From the NCBI RefSeq assembly GCF_019218885.1, contig NZ_JAHUWT010000001.1, forward strand, positions 992,001-1,056,000: a stretch of 64,000 nt of DNA. The letters are read 5' to 3'. Source of the stretch: Bordetella sp. BOR01 (lineage in GTDB: Bacteria > Pseudomonadota > Gammaproteobacteria > Burkholderiales > Burkholderiaceae_B). The notes below the pieces were generated by a model, which saw only the letters and a program-made list of their open reading frames with translations, searched no databases and was not told the origin of the DNA. The position numbers and the translations under genes are program-made. The number at the start of each line of letters is the position of its first letter. Positions within the stretch are counted from its first letter, which is position 1. Shown here piece after piece: positions 37,713-46,110 of the stretch.

Positions 37713-38936
37713 TCAGGACGATGAGGTTCCCAGGGCGTCCAGATGCCGCCCAACCGCGGCGGCAAGCTGGATAAGCGCCATATCCGTGCCGGCCGGGCCC
37801 AGCAGCGATACACCCGCGGGCAGGCCGTCGGCGCCGATGAAAGGGATGTTGACCTGAGGCAGTCCGGCCAGGCCGGCGATCGACGTGATGCGGAACGTGT
37901 TGGCGCGGATGGCATCTACCGTGGCCGGGTCCGCGCTGCGGGATATGGCGGCGCTGGATGCCGAAGGCAGGATGCCGACTCTGTCCGCGCCCAGCAGATC
38001 ACGCAGCTGCGCGCGCAGCCCTGCCTGCACGGTGCCGGCGTGAGTGGCCGTGCTGGCGTTTATTCCAGCGGCGGCCTGCCAGCGCGCCGCGATGGCAGCG
38101 CCGAATGCCGGACGCGCGCGCGTGATCCAGTCTTGGTGCGTTTGCCAGGCGTCATGGGCCGAGACGGTGATATAGGTCTGCCGCCAGATATCCAGGTCTG
38201 TGTCCGAGGTGGCCGCAGGCTCGACGGGCAGGGCGAAATGGCTTTCCAGAGCACTGCCGACTGCGTCGACCAGCGGCCCGAAGGCGGGTTCGGCCTGCCT
38301 GCAGGCATCGGTCAGCAAGACGGCGCCGCGCCATGCCGGGGCGTCGGCCGAAAGCAGCGCACGGCCCACGCGCTCGAAGATGTCGGCGCGCGCGGCCAGC
38401 CAGGTCATGGTGTCGAACTGTGGTGACAGCGGCACCACCCCGGCGGCGCTGAGGCGGCCATGGGTGGTGCGCAGACCCCACAGCCCGCAGTAACTGGACG
38501 GCACGCGGGTAGACCCGCCTGTGTCGGTGCCCAGCGCGAAGTCCACCAGTCCGGCGGCCACCGCGGCGGCCGAGCCGCTGGACGACCCCCCCGGCACGCG
38601 ATCGGGCGCGCGCGTATTGCATGGCGTGCCATAGTGTGCATTCTCGCCCTGGATGCTGTAGGCCAGTTCGTCGGTCAGTGTCTTGCCGTGCAGGCATGCG
38701 CCGGCCGCCAGCAATTGGGCAACGAGCGCGCTGTGCGCGGCTGCCGGCGCATGGGATTCCAGCCAGGTGGGATTGCCTGCGCCAGTGCGCTGGCCCGCCA
38801 CGTCGAACAAGTCTTTGGCTGCGAAGCTCAGGCCGTCGAGGGGACCGCTGCCGGTGGGCGGCAGGCTGAAGCGCCCATGGGGAACCCAGGCGCCGACGGT
38901 GTCTTCGAAGGGCAGGGCAGATAGAAGGGCTGTCAT
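37713..38936 (-). CDS. Amidase-signature family protein
   Basis: A 407-residue amidase. The Ser-cisSer-Lys triad is visible: Lys in GLSFAAKDLFDVAGQRTG, and the serines in GGSSSGSAAAVAAGLVDFAL followed by GTDTGGSTRVPS. It would hydrolyse an amide or carbamoyl group; the substrate is not readable. It is the last of three genes joined by ATGA overlaps (NTF2-like, deacetylase, amidase), so it probably acts on the product of the upstream hydrolase. Confidence 0.9.
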   Translation of the reverse strand: MTALLSALPFEDTVGAWVPHGRFSLPPTGSGPLDGLSFAAKDLFDVAGQRTGAGNPTWLESHAPAAAHSALVAQLLAAGACLHGKTLTDELAYSIQGENAHYGTPCNTRAPDRVPGGSSSGSAAAVAAGLVDFALGTDTGGSTRVPSSYCGLWGLRTTHGRLSAAGVVPLSPQFDTMTWLAARADIFERVGRALLSADAPAWRGAVLLTDACRQAEPAFGPLVDAVGSALESHFALPVEPAATSDTDLDIWRQTYITVSAHDAWQTHQDWITRARPAFGAAIAARWQAAAGINASTATHAGTVQAGLRAQLRDLLGADRVGILPSASSAAISRSADPATVDAIRANTFRITSIAGLAGLPQVNIPFIGADGLPAGVSLLGPAGTDMALIQLAAAVGRHLDALGTSSS

Positions 38937-39862
38937 GCGCGGGTTTCCTGGATGAGTGTGTCGGTGTGGGCGCAAATGGCGCCCGGCGTGGTGAACCAGA
39001 CTTGGCCGCTGTCGCGGTGGCCGGCAATGTGTGCCAGCGCGCGGCGCAAGTGCCGCAGTCGATACGGCTGGCCCACCAGATAGGGGTGCAGCGCAATGCC
39101 CATTACCAGTGGCTGCCGGCGCGATTGTTCGAGCATTTCGTCGAAGTTGTCGATGATGAGCTGGGCAAAGTCCTTGCCGTCCATGTGGCGCGCCACGATC
39201 ATCGGGATATCGTTGACTTCCTGTGGGTAGGGAATGGCCCACAAGGGTGTGCCGCCGCGGGTGCGCAATTGGGTGGGCTGGTCGTCGTGGCACCAGTTCA
39301 GCGTGTAGCGGTACCCCGTCTCGGCCAACAGGTCGGGCGTCAGCTGCGATTCGGCGATCCAGGGCGAGAGCCAACCGGTGGGCCGCACGCCGGCCATGTC
39401 TTCGAAGCGGCCGGCGCAATGCGCAAGCAGCGCGCGCTCGGTGGCTTCGGGATAGGCGCCCTGGTGTTCGGCGTTGGTGTGGCCGTGTGCGATCAGTTCG
39501 TCGCCGCGTGCCACGCAGGCCGCGATCAGATCGGGACAGTGGTCCAGGATGGCAGTATTGGCGATGACGCCTGCCGGCAGGCACAGGGCATCGAAGAGTT
39601 CCAGGCAGCGCCAGGCGCCCACACGGTTGCCGTACTCGCGCCAGGCGTAGTTCAGGATGTCGGGCTCGGCAAAGCTCGCGCCCAGCCGCGCGCCCAGGCC
39701 GCTACCAAAGGCGAAATGTTCCAGGTTGAATCCCAGGTAGACCGCCAGCCGCGCGCCCTGCGGCCAGTGATAGTCGTGCCGGCGATGGATAGGCGAATAA
39801 TCGAAACGGCCATGCGCGGCCAGGAGGCCGAACTCGGGCAGCGTGTCCATGGGGGGCGTCAT
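38933..39862 (-). CDS. PuuE-like polysaccharide-deacetylase-fold hydrolase
   Basis: A 309-residue NodB-fold protein. The N-terminal AVYLGFNLEHFAFG and the block AHGHTNAEHQGAYPEATERA place it with the CE4 PuuE-like group, which includes cofactor-independent allantoinases and cyclic imide hydrolases rather than true polysaccharide deacetylases. A late histidine motif is in MGIALHPYLVGQPYR. With an amidase directly downstream (ATGA overlap), opening of a cyclic ureide or imide followed by amide hydrolysis is a reasonable inference, but the substrate is unknown. Its own start overlaps the upstream stop. Confidence 0.85.
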   Translation of the reverse strand: MTPPMDTLPEFGLLAAHGRFDYSPIHRRHDYHWPQGARLAVYLGFNLEHFAFGSGLGARLGASFAEPDILNYAWREYGNRVGAWRCLELFDALCLPAGVIANTAILDHCPDLIAACVARGDELIAHGHTNAEHQGAYPEATERALLAHCAGRFEDMAGVRPTGWLSPWIAESQLTPDLLAETGYRYTLNWCHDDQPTQLRTRGGTPLWAIPYPQEVNDIPMIVARHMDGKDFAQLIIDNFDEMLEQSRRQPLVMGIALHPYLVGQPYRLRHLRRALAHIAGHRDSGQVWFTTPGAICAHTDTLIQETRA

Positions 39863-40293
39863 GGCGTTGCCATTCCGGCCCTGACCAGCAGCCATTCGGC
39901 GCTGTCGTTCCAGACGTCCATTTCGGCGATCAAGCCATCGCGCACGACATAACGGTCGACATAACGATTGCCTTCGAAGGGCGTGCCATCCAGCCATGCG
40001 CCATATAACGTGCCGCGGTTGTACACGACCGCGTGCGCGGCGCTGGCGCCGGCCACCACGTCAGTCGATTCGAAGCGCTTCTTTACCCAGGCATAGCGTG
40101 CCTTGTTGAAGGCGGAGCATTCGGCCGGGTCGCGCATTTTGCGGCCGCCGGTGAAGCGAATACGCAATTGCGGGCTGACGTAGCGCCGCGCACCTTCAGG
40201 ATCGGGCTTCATCAAGGTGACCAGGTAGGCGTCGACCAGTGCGCCGGGGTCGGTCGTATCCCCGGGAATGTGCTGATCTGGTGCGTCATGCAT
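39859..40293 (-). CDS. NTF2/SnoaL-like small protein
   Basis: A 144-residue protein with the NTF2-like cone fold pattern: an N-terminal helix (DPGALVDAYLVTLMKPDPEG), then AECSAFNKARYAWVKKRFES, and late beta strands ending in NRYVDRYVVRDGLIAEMDVW. The fold is shared by small isomerases, hydratases and ligand-binding proteins; no catalytic residue can be assigned. GGGAG upstream of the ATG at 40293 supports the start. First gene of a three-gene operon facing away from the ABC transporter genes. Confidence 0.8.
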   Translation of the reverse strand: MHDAPDQHIPGDTTDPGALVDAYLVTLMKPDPEGARRYVSPQLRIRFTGGRKMRDPAECSAFNKARYAWVKKRFESTDVVAGASAAHAVVYNRGTLYGAWLDGTPFEGNRYVDRYVVRDGLIAEMDVWNDSAEWLLVRAGMATP

Positions 40294-40406
40294 GGTTTTC
40301 TCCCATTTTTGCGCTGTTTTGGTGCGCGGTCGTCGTGGCGCTTGGTAGCGGGCAATGCAGCGTCGCGCTACATCCGCACCGAGCCTGGCGCCGGGAAATC
40401 GATTAA

Positions 40407-40440
40407 TTGTCGTCAATGATGTGGGATTGATTGACGACAA
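40407..40440. promoter_or_regulatory. Inverted-repeat operator between the hydrolase operon and the ABC transporter operon
   Basis: Two perfect 11-bp arms, 40407-40417 and 40430-40440, are separated by 12 bases. Each arm is itself a TTG-N4-CAA dyad, so this could be two regulator sites two helical turns apart. It sits in the 275-base gap between divergent starts at 40293 and 40569. Control by the nearby GntR protein (36823-37617) is inferred. The rest of the gap shows nothing else. Confidence 0.65.
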
Positions 40441-40568
40441 AAATCTATGGAAGATCAAGCAAACAACATGCCAGCATGCCAACAAAAATTTCCGGACTGG
40501 CATGGGTTTTGCTTGATGAGGGGCAGGGCCTTGCCTGGCTGCGTACAACCCCAATTCGGGAGAACTCC

Positions 40569-41753
40569 ATGTTTTGTCTTTCTCGCCGTAGTTTTGCCTG
40601 CACCGCTTTTGCCCTGGCCTGCGTGGGCCTGGGGGCGGGCGCGCAGGCCGCCGAACCCATCAAGATCGGCCTGATCACCGCGTTGTCGGGGCAATCGGCC
40701 CTGGCGGGCGAGGCCATTACCCGGGGCATGCAGGTTGCCATCGACGAAATCAATGCCCAGGGCGGATTGCTGGGTGGACGCCAGCTCGAACTGGTGCGGC
40801 GCGATGACGAGGCCAGCCCCGCCAAGGGCGTGGTGGCCGCGCGCGAGTTGATCTACAAGGAAAAAGTGGCGGTGATTTTCGGCGGGCTCGATACCCCGGT
40901 GTCCCTGGCCGTCGTGCCGCTGGTCAACCAAGCCAAGATGCCCTTCATGGGCCCCTGGGCCGCCGGTACGCCCATCACGAAGAATGGCTCCCGGCCCAAT
41001 TACGTATTCCGCGTATCGGCGGTTGACGAGATCGTGGATGCGGGCATGGTGGACTATGCCCAGAAGGCCTTCGGCACCTCGAAGTTCGGGCTCATCATGG
41101 TCAACAACCCCTGGGGGGAATCCAACCAGAAAGGCCTGGTGGCGGCCCTTGCCGCCAAAGGCATGAAGCCGGTGGGCAGCGAAAAGTTCGACGGCAACGA
41201 AGTGGATGTCGTGCCGCAGCTCGGCCGCTTGAAAGCGGCGGGCGCCGATACGCTGTTCATGGTCGGCAACGTCGGCCCTTCGGCGCAAGTGGTGAAGTCG
41301 CTCGACCGAATGGGATGGAAGGTGCCCGTGGTTTCGCACTGGGGGCCGGCGGGCGGCCGCTTTACCGAGCTGGCCGGCCCCAATGCGAAGAACGTGCATT
41401 TCGTGCAGACCTACAGTTTCTTCGGCAAGCAATCGCCCACCGGCGAAAAGGTGATCGATGCGCTCAAAGCCAGGTATTCCAACGTGAAGGGTCCCGCAGA
41501 CATCACGCCGGCCGTGGGCGTGGCCAACGCCTATGACGCCATGCACCTGACTGCGCTGGCTATCCAGAAGGCGGGCTCTACCGACGGCGATGCCATCCGC
41601 GAGGGCTTCTACAAAATCGACACCTACGACGGGCTGATCAAGCAGTACAAGCAGCCTTACTCGCCCGACGTGCACGATGCCATCACTGCGCAGGACTACG
41701 TCTGGGCGCAGTTCATCGATGACCGCATCCTGCCGGTCGGGCTGGTGAAGTAG
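40569..41753 (+). CDS. ABC transporter substrate-binding protein, LivK family
   Basis: A 394-residue periplasmic receptor of the branched-chain amino acid (HAAT) type. The signal peptide ends in GAGAQAA, and the mature protein begins with PIKIGLITALSGQSALAGEA and has VAIDEINAQGGLLGGRQLEL, the classic type I periplasmic-binding fold. HAAT receptors bind many ligands besides leucine, including amides, aromatic acids and ureides, so the substrate is best inferred from the divergent amidase and PuuE-like genes. ATG at 40569 follows a GGGAG. The permease gene begins 19 bases after its stop. Confidence 0.9.
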   Translation: MFCLSRRSFACTAFALACVGLGAGAQAAEPIKIGLITALSGQSALAGEAITRGMQVAIDEINAQGGLLGGRQLELVRRDDEASPAKGVVAARELIYKEKVAVIFGGLDTPVSLAVVPLVNQAKMPFMGPWAAGTPITKNGSRPNYVFRVSAVDEIVDAGMVDYAQKAFGTSKFGLIMVNNPWGESNQKGLVAALAAKGMKPVGSEKFDGNEVDVVPQLGRLKAAGADTLFMVGNVGPSAQVVKSLDRMGWKVPVVSHWGPAGGRFTELAGPNAKNVHFVQTYSFFGKQSPTGEKVIDALKARYSNVKGPADITPAVGVANAYDAMHLTALAIQKAGSTDGDAIREGFYKIDTYDGLIKQYKQPYSPDVHDAITAQDYVWAQFIDDRILPVGLVK

Positions 41754-41772
41754 GCGGCCACGGGAGCGTGCG

Positions 41773-42651
41773 ATGCAATTGTTGGCAGCGATGATCAGCG
41801 GCCTGGGCCTGGGCAGCATGTATGGCCTGATGGCCCTGGGTTTCCATATCACTCATTCCGTTTCGGGGACGGTGAACTTTGCCCAGGGCAGTTCCATGAT
41901 GCTGGGGGCGGTGCTGTGCTTCACTTTTGCCCAGACCCTGGGCTGGGGCATGGCACCGGCCATCGTGCTGGCATTGCTGTGCTGCGCGCTGTATGGGCTG
42001 CTGGTGGAATTCCTGGCCGTGCGGCCTTTTGCCTCGCGTGGCTCGAATGCCTGGCTGATGTCCACGGTGGCGCTGGGCATCGTGCTGGACAACGTGGTCA
42101 TGCATACGTTCGGCAAAGAGTCCCGCAGCCTGCCTTCGCCGTTGGCGGTGGCGCCGATCGAGATGGCGGGGCTGGGGCTGGGTGTGTATCCGCTGCAGCT
42201 GGTGATCCCGTTGATGGGCTTTGCCTTGGCCGCCGTGCTGCATCTGGTGGCCCGCCGCACGCGCTGGGGAACGGCGCTGCTGGCGGTGGTGCAGAACCGC
42301 GATGCGGCGCGCCTGATGGGAATTCCCATCAGGCGCGCGGTCGCGGCCGCCTTTGCCGTGTCCACGCTGTTTGCTGGCGTGGCGGGCATCTTGATCGCAC
42401 CCTTGTTCAACGTGAATGCCGACATGGGCACGCTGTTCGGCTTGAAGGCATTTGCCGTTGCCATACTGGGCGGCATTTCCAGTGCCTGGGGCGTGATGTT
42501 CGCCGGCCTGATCTTCGGCATGGCCGAGGCGCTGGTCACGGTCACGCTGGGTTCGGGCTACACCCACATTATTACTTTCGCCCTGGTGATTGCCGTGCTG
42601 GCGATGCGGCCCAATGGCCTGTTCGGGCGTGCAGAGGTCAAGAAAGTATGA
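41773..42651 (+). CDS. ABC transporter permease, LivH family
   Basis: A 292-residue permease with about eight membrane helices and the LivH features MYGLMALGFHITHSVSGTVN followed by FAQGSSMMLGA, and a late GTLFGLKAFAVAILGGISSA loop. It forms the import channel with the LivM part of the following gene. The stop overlaps the next start as ATGA. Confidence 0.9.
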   Translation: MQLLAAMISGLGLGSMYGLMALGFHITHSVSGTVNFAQGSSMMLGAVLCFTFAQTLGWGMAPAIVLALLCCALYGLLVEFLAVRPFASRGSNAWLMSTVALGIVLDNVVMHTFGKESRSLPSPLAVAPIEMAGLGLGVYPLQLVIPLMGFALAAVLHLVARRTRWGTALLAVVQNRDAARLMGIPIRRAVAAAFAVSTLFAGVAGILIAPLFNVNADMGTLFGLKAFAVAILGGISSAWGVMFAGLIFGMAEALVTVTLGSGYTHIITFALVIAVLAMRPNGLFGRAEVKKV

Positions 42652-45128
42652 ATCTCAAGTCTTTCATGGCGGGCCTGACCGTGGCGGCCCTGGCGCTGGT
42701 GCTGGCCTTCACGCTCAACAGCTACTACGTCTTCGTGCTGGCCAATATCGTGCTGATTGCGATCGTGGGGATCGGCCTGAACGTTCTGCTGGGCCTGACC
42801 GGCCAGGTGTCTTTCGGGCATGTGGGTTTCTATGCCATCGGCGCCTATACGGTGGCCATTCTTACTACCAAGGCGGGCTGGAGCTTCTGGCCGGCCTGGG
42901 GCATGGGGGCGCTGCTGGCCGCGGGCCTGGGTACGTTGTTGGCGCTGCCGGCCTTGCGGGTCAAGGGCCCGTACCTGGCCATGATCACGATCGCTTTCAG
43001 CTTCATCGTGCAGCACGCCATCGTCGAGATGCACGGCCTGACGGGTGGCCAGAGCGGCATCATGGGTATTCTGCCGCCGCAGTTGGGCGCGGCCTGGGGG
43101 CCCGAGCAGACCGTGACGGTGCTGGCGGTGGCAACTGCCGCGGTGCTGCTGATCGGCTATGCACTGTTGTCCCGCGGCGCCTGGGGCGCGGCCATGCGCG
43201 CCGTCAACGACAGCGAGACCGCCGCGCAATCCATCGGCTTGAACCAACTGGTGATCAAGACCATGGCGTTCACCTTGTCGGCCGCGGCCGCAGGCCTGGC
43301 GGGCGGGCTGTTTGCGGCGCTGTCCGGTTTCGTCACTGCCGAGACCTTCGGCTTCATGCAGTCGATCCTGTTTGTGCTGGTCGTGATCGTGGGCGGCGCG
43401 GGTACGGTGGCCGGGCCCGTCATCGGCGCCTTGATTGTGGGCGTATTACCCGAGATGCTGGCTTCGCTGGAAGATTACCGGCTGCTGTTCTTCGGTGCCC
43501 TGTTGTTGCTGGTGCTCTGGGTAGCGCCGGACGGCGTGGTGGGTTTATGGCGCCAGGCCTGCGGCAAGATCAAGGCGCCTGTCCTGGCGGCCGAGGCGGC
43601 TGGCGCCGATCAGGCTGCCTTGCCCCGCCGAGCCCGTGCGTCGCTGGCCGCGCACAGGCTGGGCATTGCGTTCGGAGGTGTGCACGCCGTCAGCGACTTG
43701 TCGATGCAAATGCCCGAAGGTGCCGTTACCAGCCTGATCGGCCCGAACGGCGCCGGCAAGACCACCGCGTTGAACATGCTTAGCGGGTTCTACCAGCCTT
43801 CGGCGGGCCAGGTCACGCTGGGCGCGCAGCCGCTGGGCGGCCTGCCGGCCTTTCGTATCGCGCGCCACGGCGTGGCGCGTACTTACCAGACCTCGCAGTT
43901 GTTCGGTTCGCTCAGCGTGGAAGACAACGTGGTCTTGGCCATGCGCCGCGGCCGCCTGGGCGGACTGTTCGCCGCGCGGCATTTCCACGGTACGGCGGCC
44001 CGCCAGCGGGCACGGGCGCTGCTGGCATTCTGCGGCTATCAAGGCGCACCGCAAGCCAATGCGGCTGGCCTGGCGCACGTCGACCGCCGCCTGGTGGAAA
44101 TCGCCCGCGCCCTGGCTACCGATCCCGACGTAGTCTTGCTGGACGAGCCGGCCGCCGGCCTGTCGCGTGAAGACAAGAGCATGCTGGCCAGCTTGCTGCG
44201 CCGTATCGCCGATGCGGGTGTGGGGGTGGTGCTGGTCGAGCACGACATGGCACTGGTGATGTCGGTCTCGGACCAGCTTGTCGTGCTGGATGCCGGCCGC
44301 CGGCTGGCCGGGGGCACGCCGGCCGAGGTACAGAATGACCCGGCGGTAAAGCAGGCGTACCTGGGCGAGACACTCGACACTCATGCGGATGCGCCGCGTG
44401 CGCCGCGCCCCCCAGGCGCGGAATTGCTGGGCGTGGACAAGCTGGTGGCGGGTTATGGCGCCGAGCCGGTATTGCACGGCATCAGCCTGCAAGTGCGTAG
44501 CGGGGAAATGGTCGCCTTGCTGGGCGCCAACGGGGCGGGCAAGTCGACGCTGATGCGCACCCTGGCCGGCCTGCACGGCAGCCAGTCGGGCGCCATGCAC
44601 ATCGATGGCCATCAACTGGAAGGGCTCGCGGCGGAACACGTCGTGGGGCTGGGCCTGGTTCTGGTGCCGGAAGGCCGACAGGTCTTTCCCGAGTTGTCCG
44701 TGCTGGACAACATCCGTCTAGGGGCTTTTCTGGACCCGCGCGATCGCGATGCGCGCGTCGAAAGCATGCTGCAGCGGTTTCCCCGCTTGCGTGAGCGCCT
44801 GCACCAGCGCGCCGGCCTGTTGTCGGGCGGCGAGCAGCAGATGCTGGCGGTGGCGCGCGGGCTGATGAGCCGGCCGCGGGTATTGCTGCTTGACGAGCCC
44901 TCGCTGGGCCTGGCTCCTAGAGTGATCGTCGAACTGTTCGCCGCGCTGGATTGCCTGCGCGACGAGAACATGACCATCTTGCTGGTGGACCAAATGGCCG
45001 GCCTGGCGCTGGCCTTGGCGGATCGGGCCTATGTGGTGGAAGGCGGACGGGTGGTGGCGCAAGGCACTGCGGCCGAGATCGCGGCCAATGATGAGTTGGC
45101 GGATGCCTATCTGGGCGGGCATGCCTGA
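42648..45128 (+). CDS. Triple fusion: LivM permease, LivG ATPase and LivF ATPase
   Basis: One 826-residue frame carries three proteins that are normally separate. Residues 1-310 are a LivM permease (VLIAIVGIGLNVLLGLTGQV, then SFGHVGFYAIGAYT). Residues about 331-570 are a LivG-type ATPase: Walker A GPNGAGKTT near 365, Walker B VVLLDEPAAGL. Residues about 593-826 are a LivF-type ATPase: Walker A GANGAGKST near 625, signature LSGGEQQMLAVARGL, Walker B VLLLDEP. Linkers are short, Ala/Pro-rich and contain no internal start with a good binding site. The LivG signature is degenerate, LAHVDRRLVEIARAL instead of the usual LAYGQQR form, while LivF is intact. The gene starts inside the livH stop (ATGA). 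Confidence 0.88.
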   Translation: MNLKSFMAGLTVAALALVLAFTLNSYYVFVLANIVLIAIVGIGLNVLLGLTGQVSFGHVGFYAIGAYTVAILTTKAGWSFWPAWGMGALLAAGLGTLLALPALRVKGPYLAMITIAFSFIVQHAIVEMHGLTGGQSGIMGILPPQLGAAWGPEQTVTVLAVATAAVLLIGYALLSRGAWGAAMRAVNDSETAAQSIGLNQLVIKTMAFTLSAAAAGLAGGLFAALSGFVTAETFGFMQSILFVLVVIVGGAGTVAGPVIGALIVGVLPEMLASLEDYRLLFFGALLLLVLWVAPDGVVGLWRQACGKIKAPVLAAEAAGADQAALPRRARASLAAHRLGIAFGGVHAVSDLSMQMPEGAVTSLIGPNGAGKTTALNMLSGFYQPSAGQVTLGAQPLGGLPAFRIARHGVARTYQTSQLFGSLSVEDNVVLAMRRGRLGGLFAARHFHGTAARQRARALLAFCGYQGAPQANAAGLAHVDRRLVEIARALATDPDVVLLDEPAAGLSREDKSMLASLLRRIADAGVGVVLVEHDMALVMSVSDQLVVLDAGRRLAGGTPAEVQNDPAVKQAYLGETLDTHADAPRAPRPPGAELLGVDKLVAGYGAEPVLHGISLQVRSGEMVALLGANGAGKSTLMRTLAGLHGSQSGAMHIDGHQLEGLAAEHVVGLGLVLVPEGRQVFPELSVLDNIRLGAFLDPRDRDARVESMLQRFPRLRERLHQRAGLLSGGEQQMLAVARGLMSRPRVLLLDEPSLGLAPRVIVELFAALDCLRDENMTILLVDQMAGLALALADRAYVVEGGRVVAQGTAAEIAANDELADAYLGGHA

Positions 45129-45171
45129 CATCCCGCATGGCAAAGAAGCCGGTGGCTGGCTCGATTGCGTT

Positions 45172-46107
45172 TCAGTGCCCCGCGGCGTCGGCGTGCGACC
45201 ACAGCGGCGCGCCGATATCGGGCAGTGTCGCGTGCAGTACGGTACCCGTCTGCGATTCTGTCATCACCAGCGTGGATGTTTCCGGCTGGAAGGCCAGGTT
45301 GGTGACGGTGGAGCCCGCCGGGCTGCGCACGAAATGGGTGACCTCGCCGCGCGCGTTCAACACGAATGCGCCGCCCAGGCTGGCATGCGCCACCACCAGC
45401 CTGCCTTTGGCATCCACGGCCAGGCCGTCCGGCCCGCTGGCGCCGAAGAAGGTGCGGAACGCGCCCACCTTCGATAGCGAGCCGTCGGCCAGCAGCGGAG
45501 CGCGCCAGACCGCATTGGCGCGTGTCATGGCCATGTACAGCACCTGGCCGGCCGGATCCAGCGCGACGCCGTTCGGGCTGGGGCCGTTGGCCAGCAGCAG
45601 GTCCAATTGCCCGGATGGCCGCAGCCGGTACACGCGGCCGCTGGGGTCGTGCAGCCCGGTCTGGCCCTGGTCGGTGAAGTACAGATTGCCGCGCAGGTCG
45701 AAGTGCAGGTCGTTGAGGCCCTTGAAGCTTTCCGAGTTGCGGTGCCCCAGCATCACTTCCACGTTGCCTTCAGCCGGCCGCACGCGCAAGAGGCCGCGCC
45801 GGTAATCGGCCACCCACAGATCGCCGTCGCGGTCGATCGCGATGCCGTTGGGCCAGCCGCCGGTTTCGGCGACAGCTTGCCACTGGCCGGCCGGAGTCAG
45901 GCGGAAGATGCGCCCGTGCGCGATATCGGTCAGGTACAGGTTGCCGGCCCGGTCGAACGCCGGGCCTTCCAGGAAGCTGTCGACCACCTGGCCGGGCTTG
46001 TTGGCATGGGCCCAGTCGCTTGCGCGGCGCAGGCGCAGGGCATCGGGCAGGGTGGCCAGCACGCGTGCCTGCACTACCTGGGGAGGCTCGAACGAGAGAT
46101 TCCACAT
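45172..46107 (-). CDS. SMP-30/gluconolactonase-like beta-propeller protein
   Basis: A 311-residue six-bladed propeller of the SMP-30/gluconolactonase/LRE family. Blade motifs include FLEGPAFDRAGNLYLTDIAH, GGWPNGIAIDRDGDLWVADY, FKGLNDLHFDLRGNLYFTDQ and GPSPNGVALDPAGQVLYMAM. The Glu, Asn and Asp residues in these blades are the usual divalent-metal ligands. It probably hydrolyses a lactone. No signal peptide is seen. It is the last gene of a minus-strand cluster, three bases after the citryl-CoA-lyase-like gene. Confidence 0.85.
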   Translation of the reverse strand: MWNLSFEPPQVVQARVLATLPDALRLRRASDWAHANKPGQVVDSFLEGPAFDRAGNLYLTDIAHGRIFRLTPAGQWQAVAETGGWPNGIAIDRDGDLWVADYRRGLLRVRPAEGNVEVMLGHRNSESFKGLNDLHFDLRGNLYFTDQGQTGLHDPSGRVYRLRPSGQLDLLLANGPSPNGVALDPAGQVLYMAMTRANAVWRAPLLADGSLSKVGAFRTFFGASGPDGLAVDAKGRLVVAHASLGGAFVLNARGEVTHFVRSPAGSTVTNLAFQPETSTLVMTESQTGTVLHATLPDIGAPLWSHADAAGH

Positions 46108-46110
46108 GGT

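Noticed and set aside
41916-42647. Apparent N-terminal extension of the LivM-LivG-LivF frame over livH
   Set aside because: livH in the other frame is a clear permease; the true fusion start is the ATGA overlap at 42648.
43590-44425. Possibility that the LivM-LivG-LivF fusion is a sequencing artefact
   Set aside because: The frame runs through both linkers without abnormal base composition and no leftover start/stop overlap is seen, so I kept it as one gene; an indel cannot be fully excluded without the raw reads.
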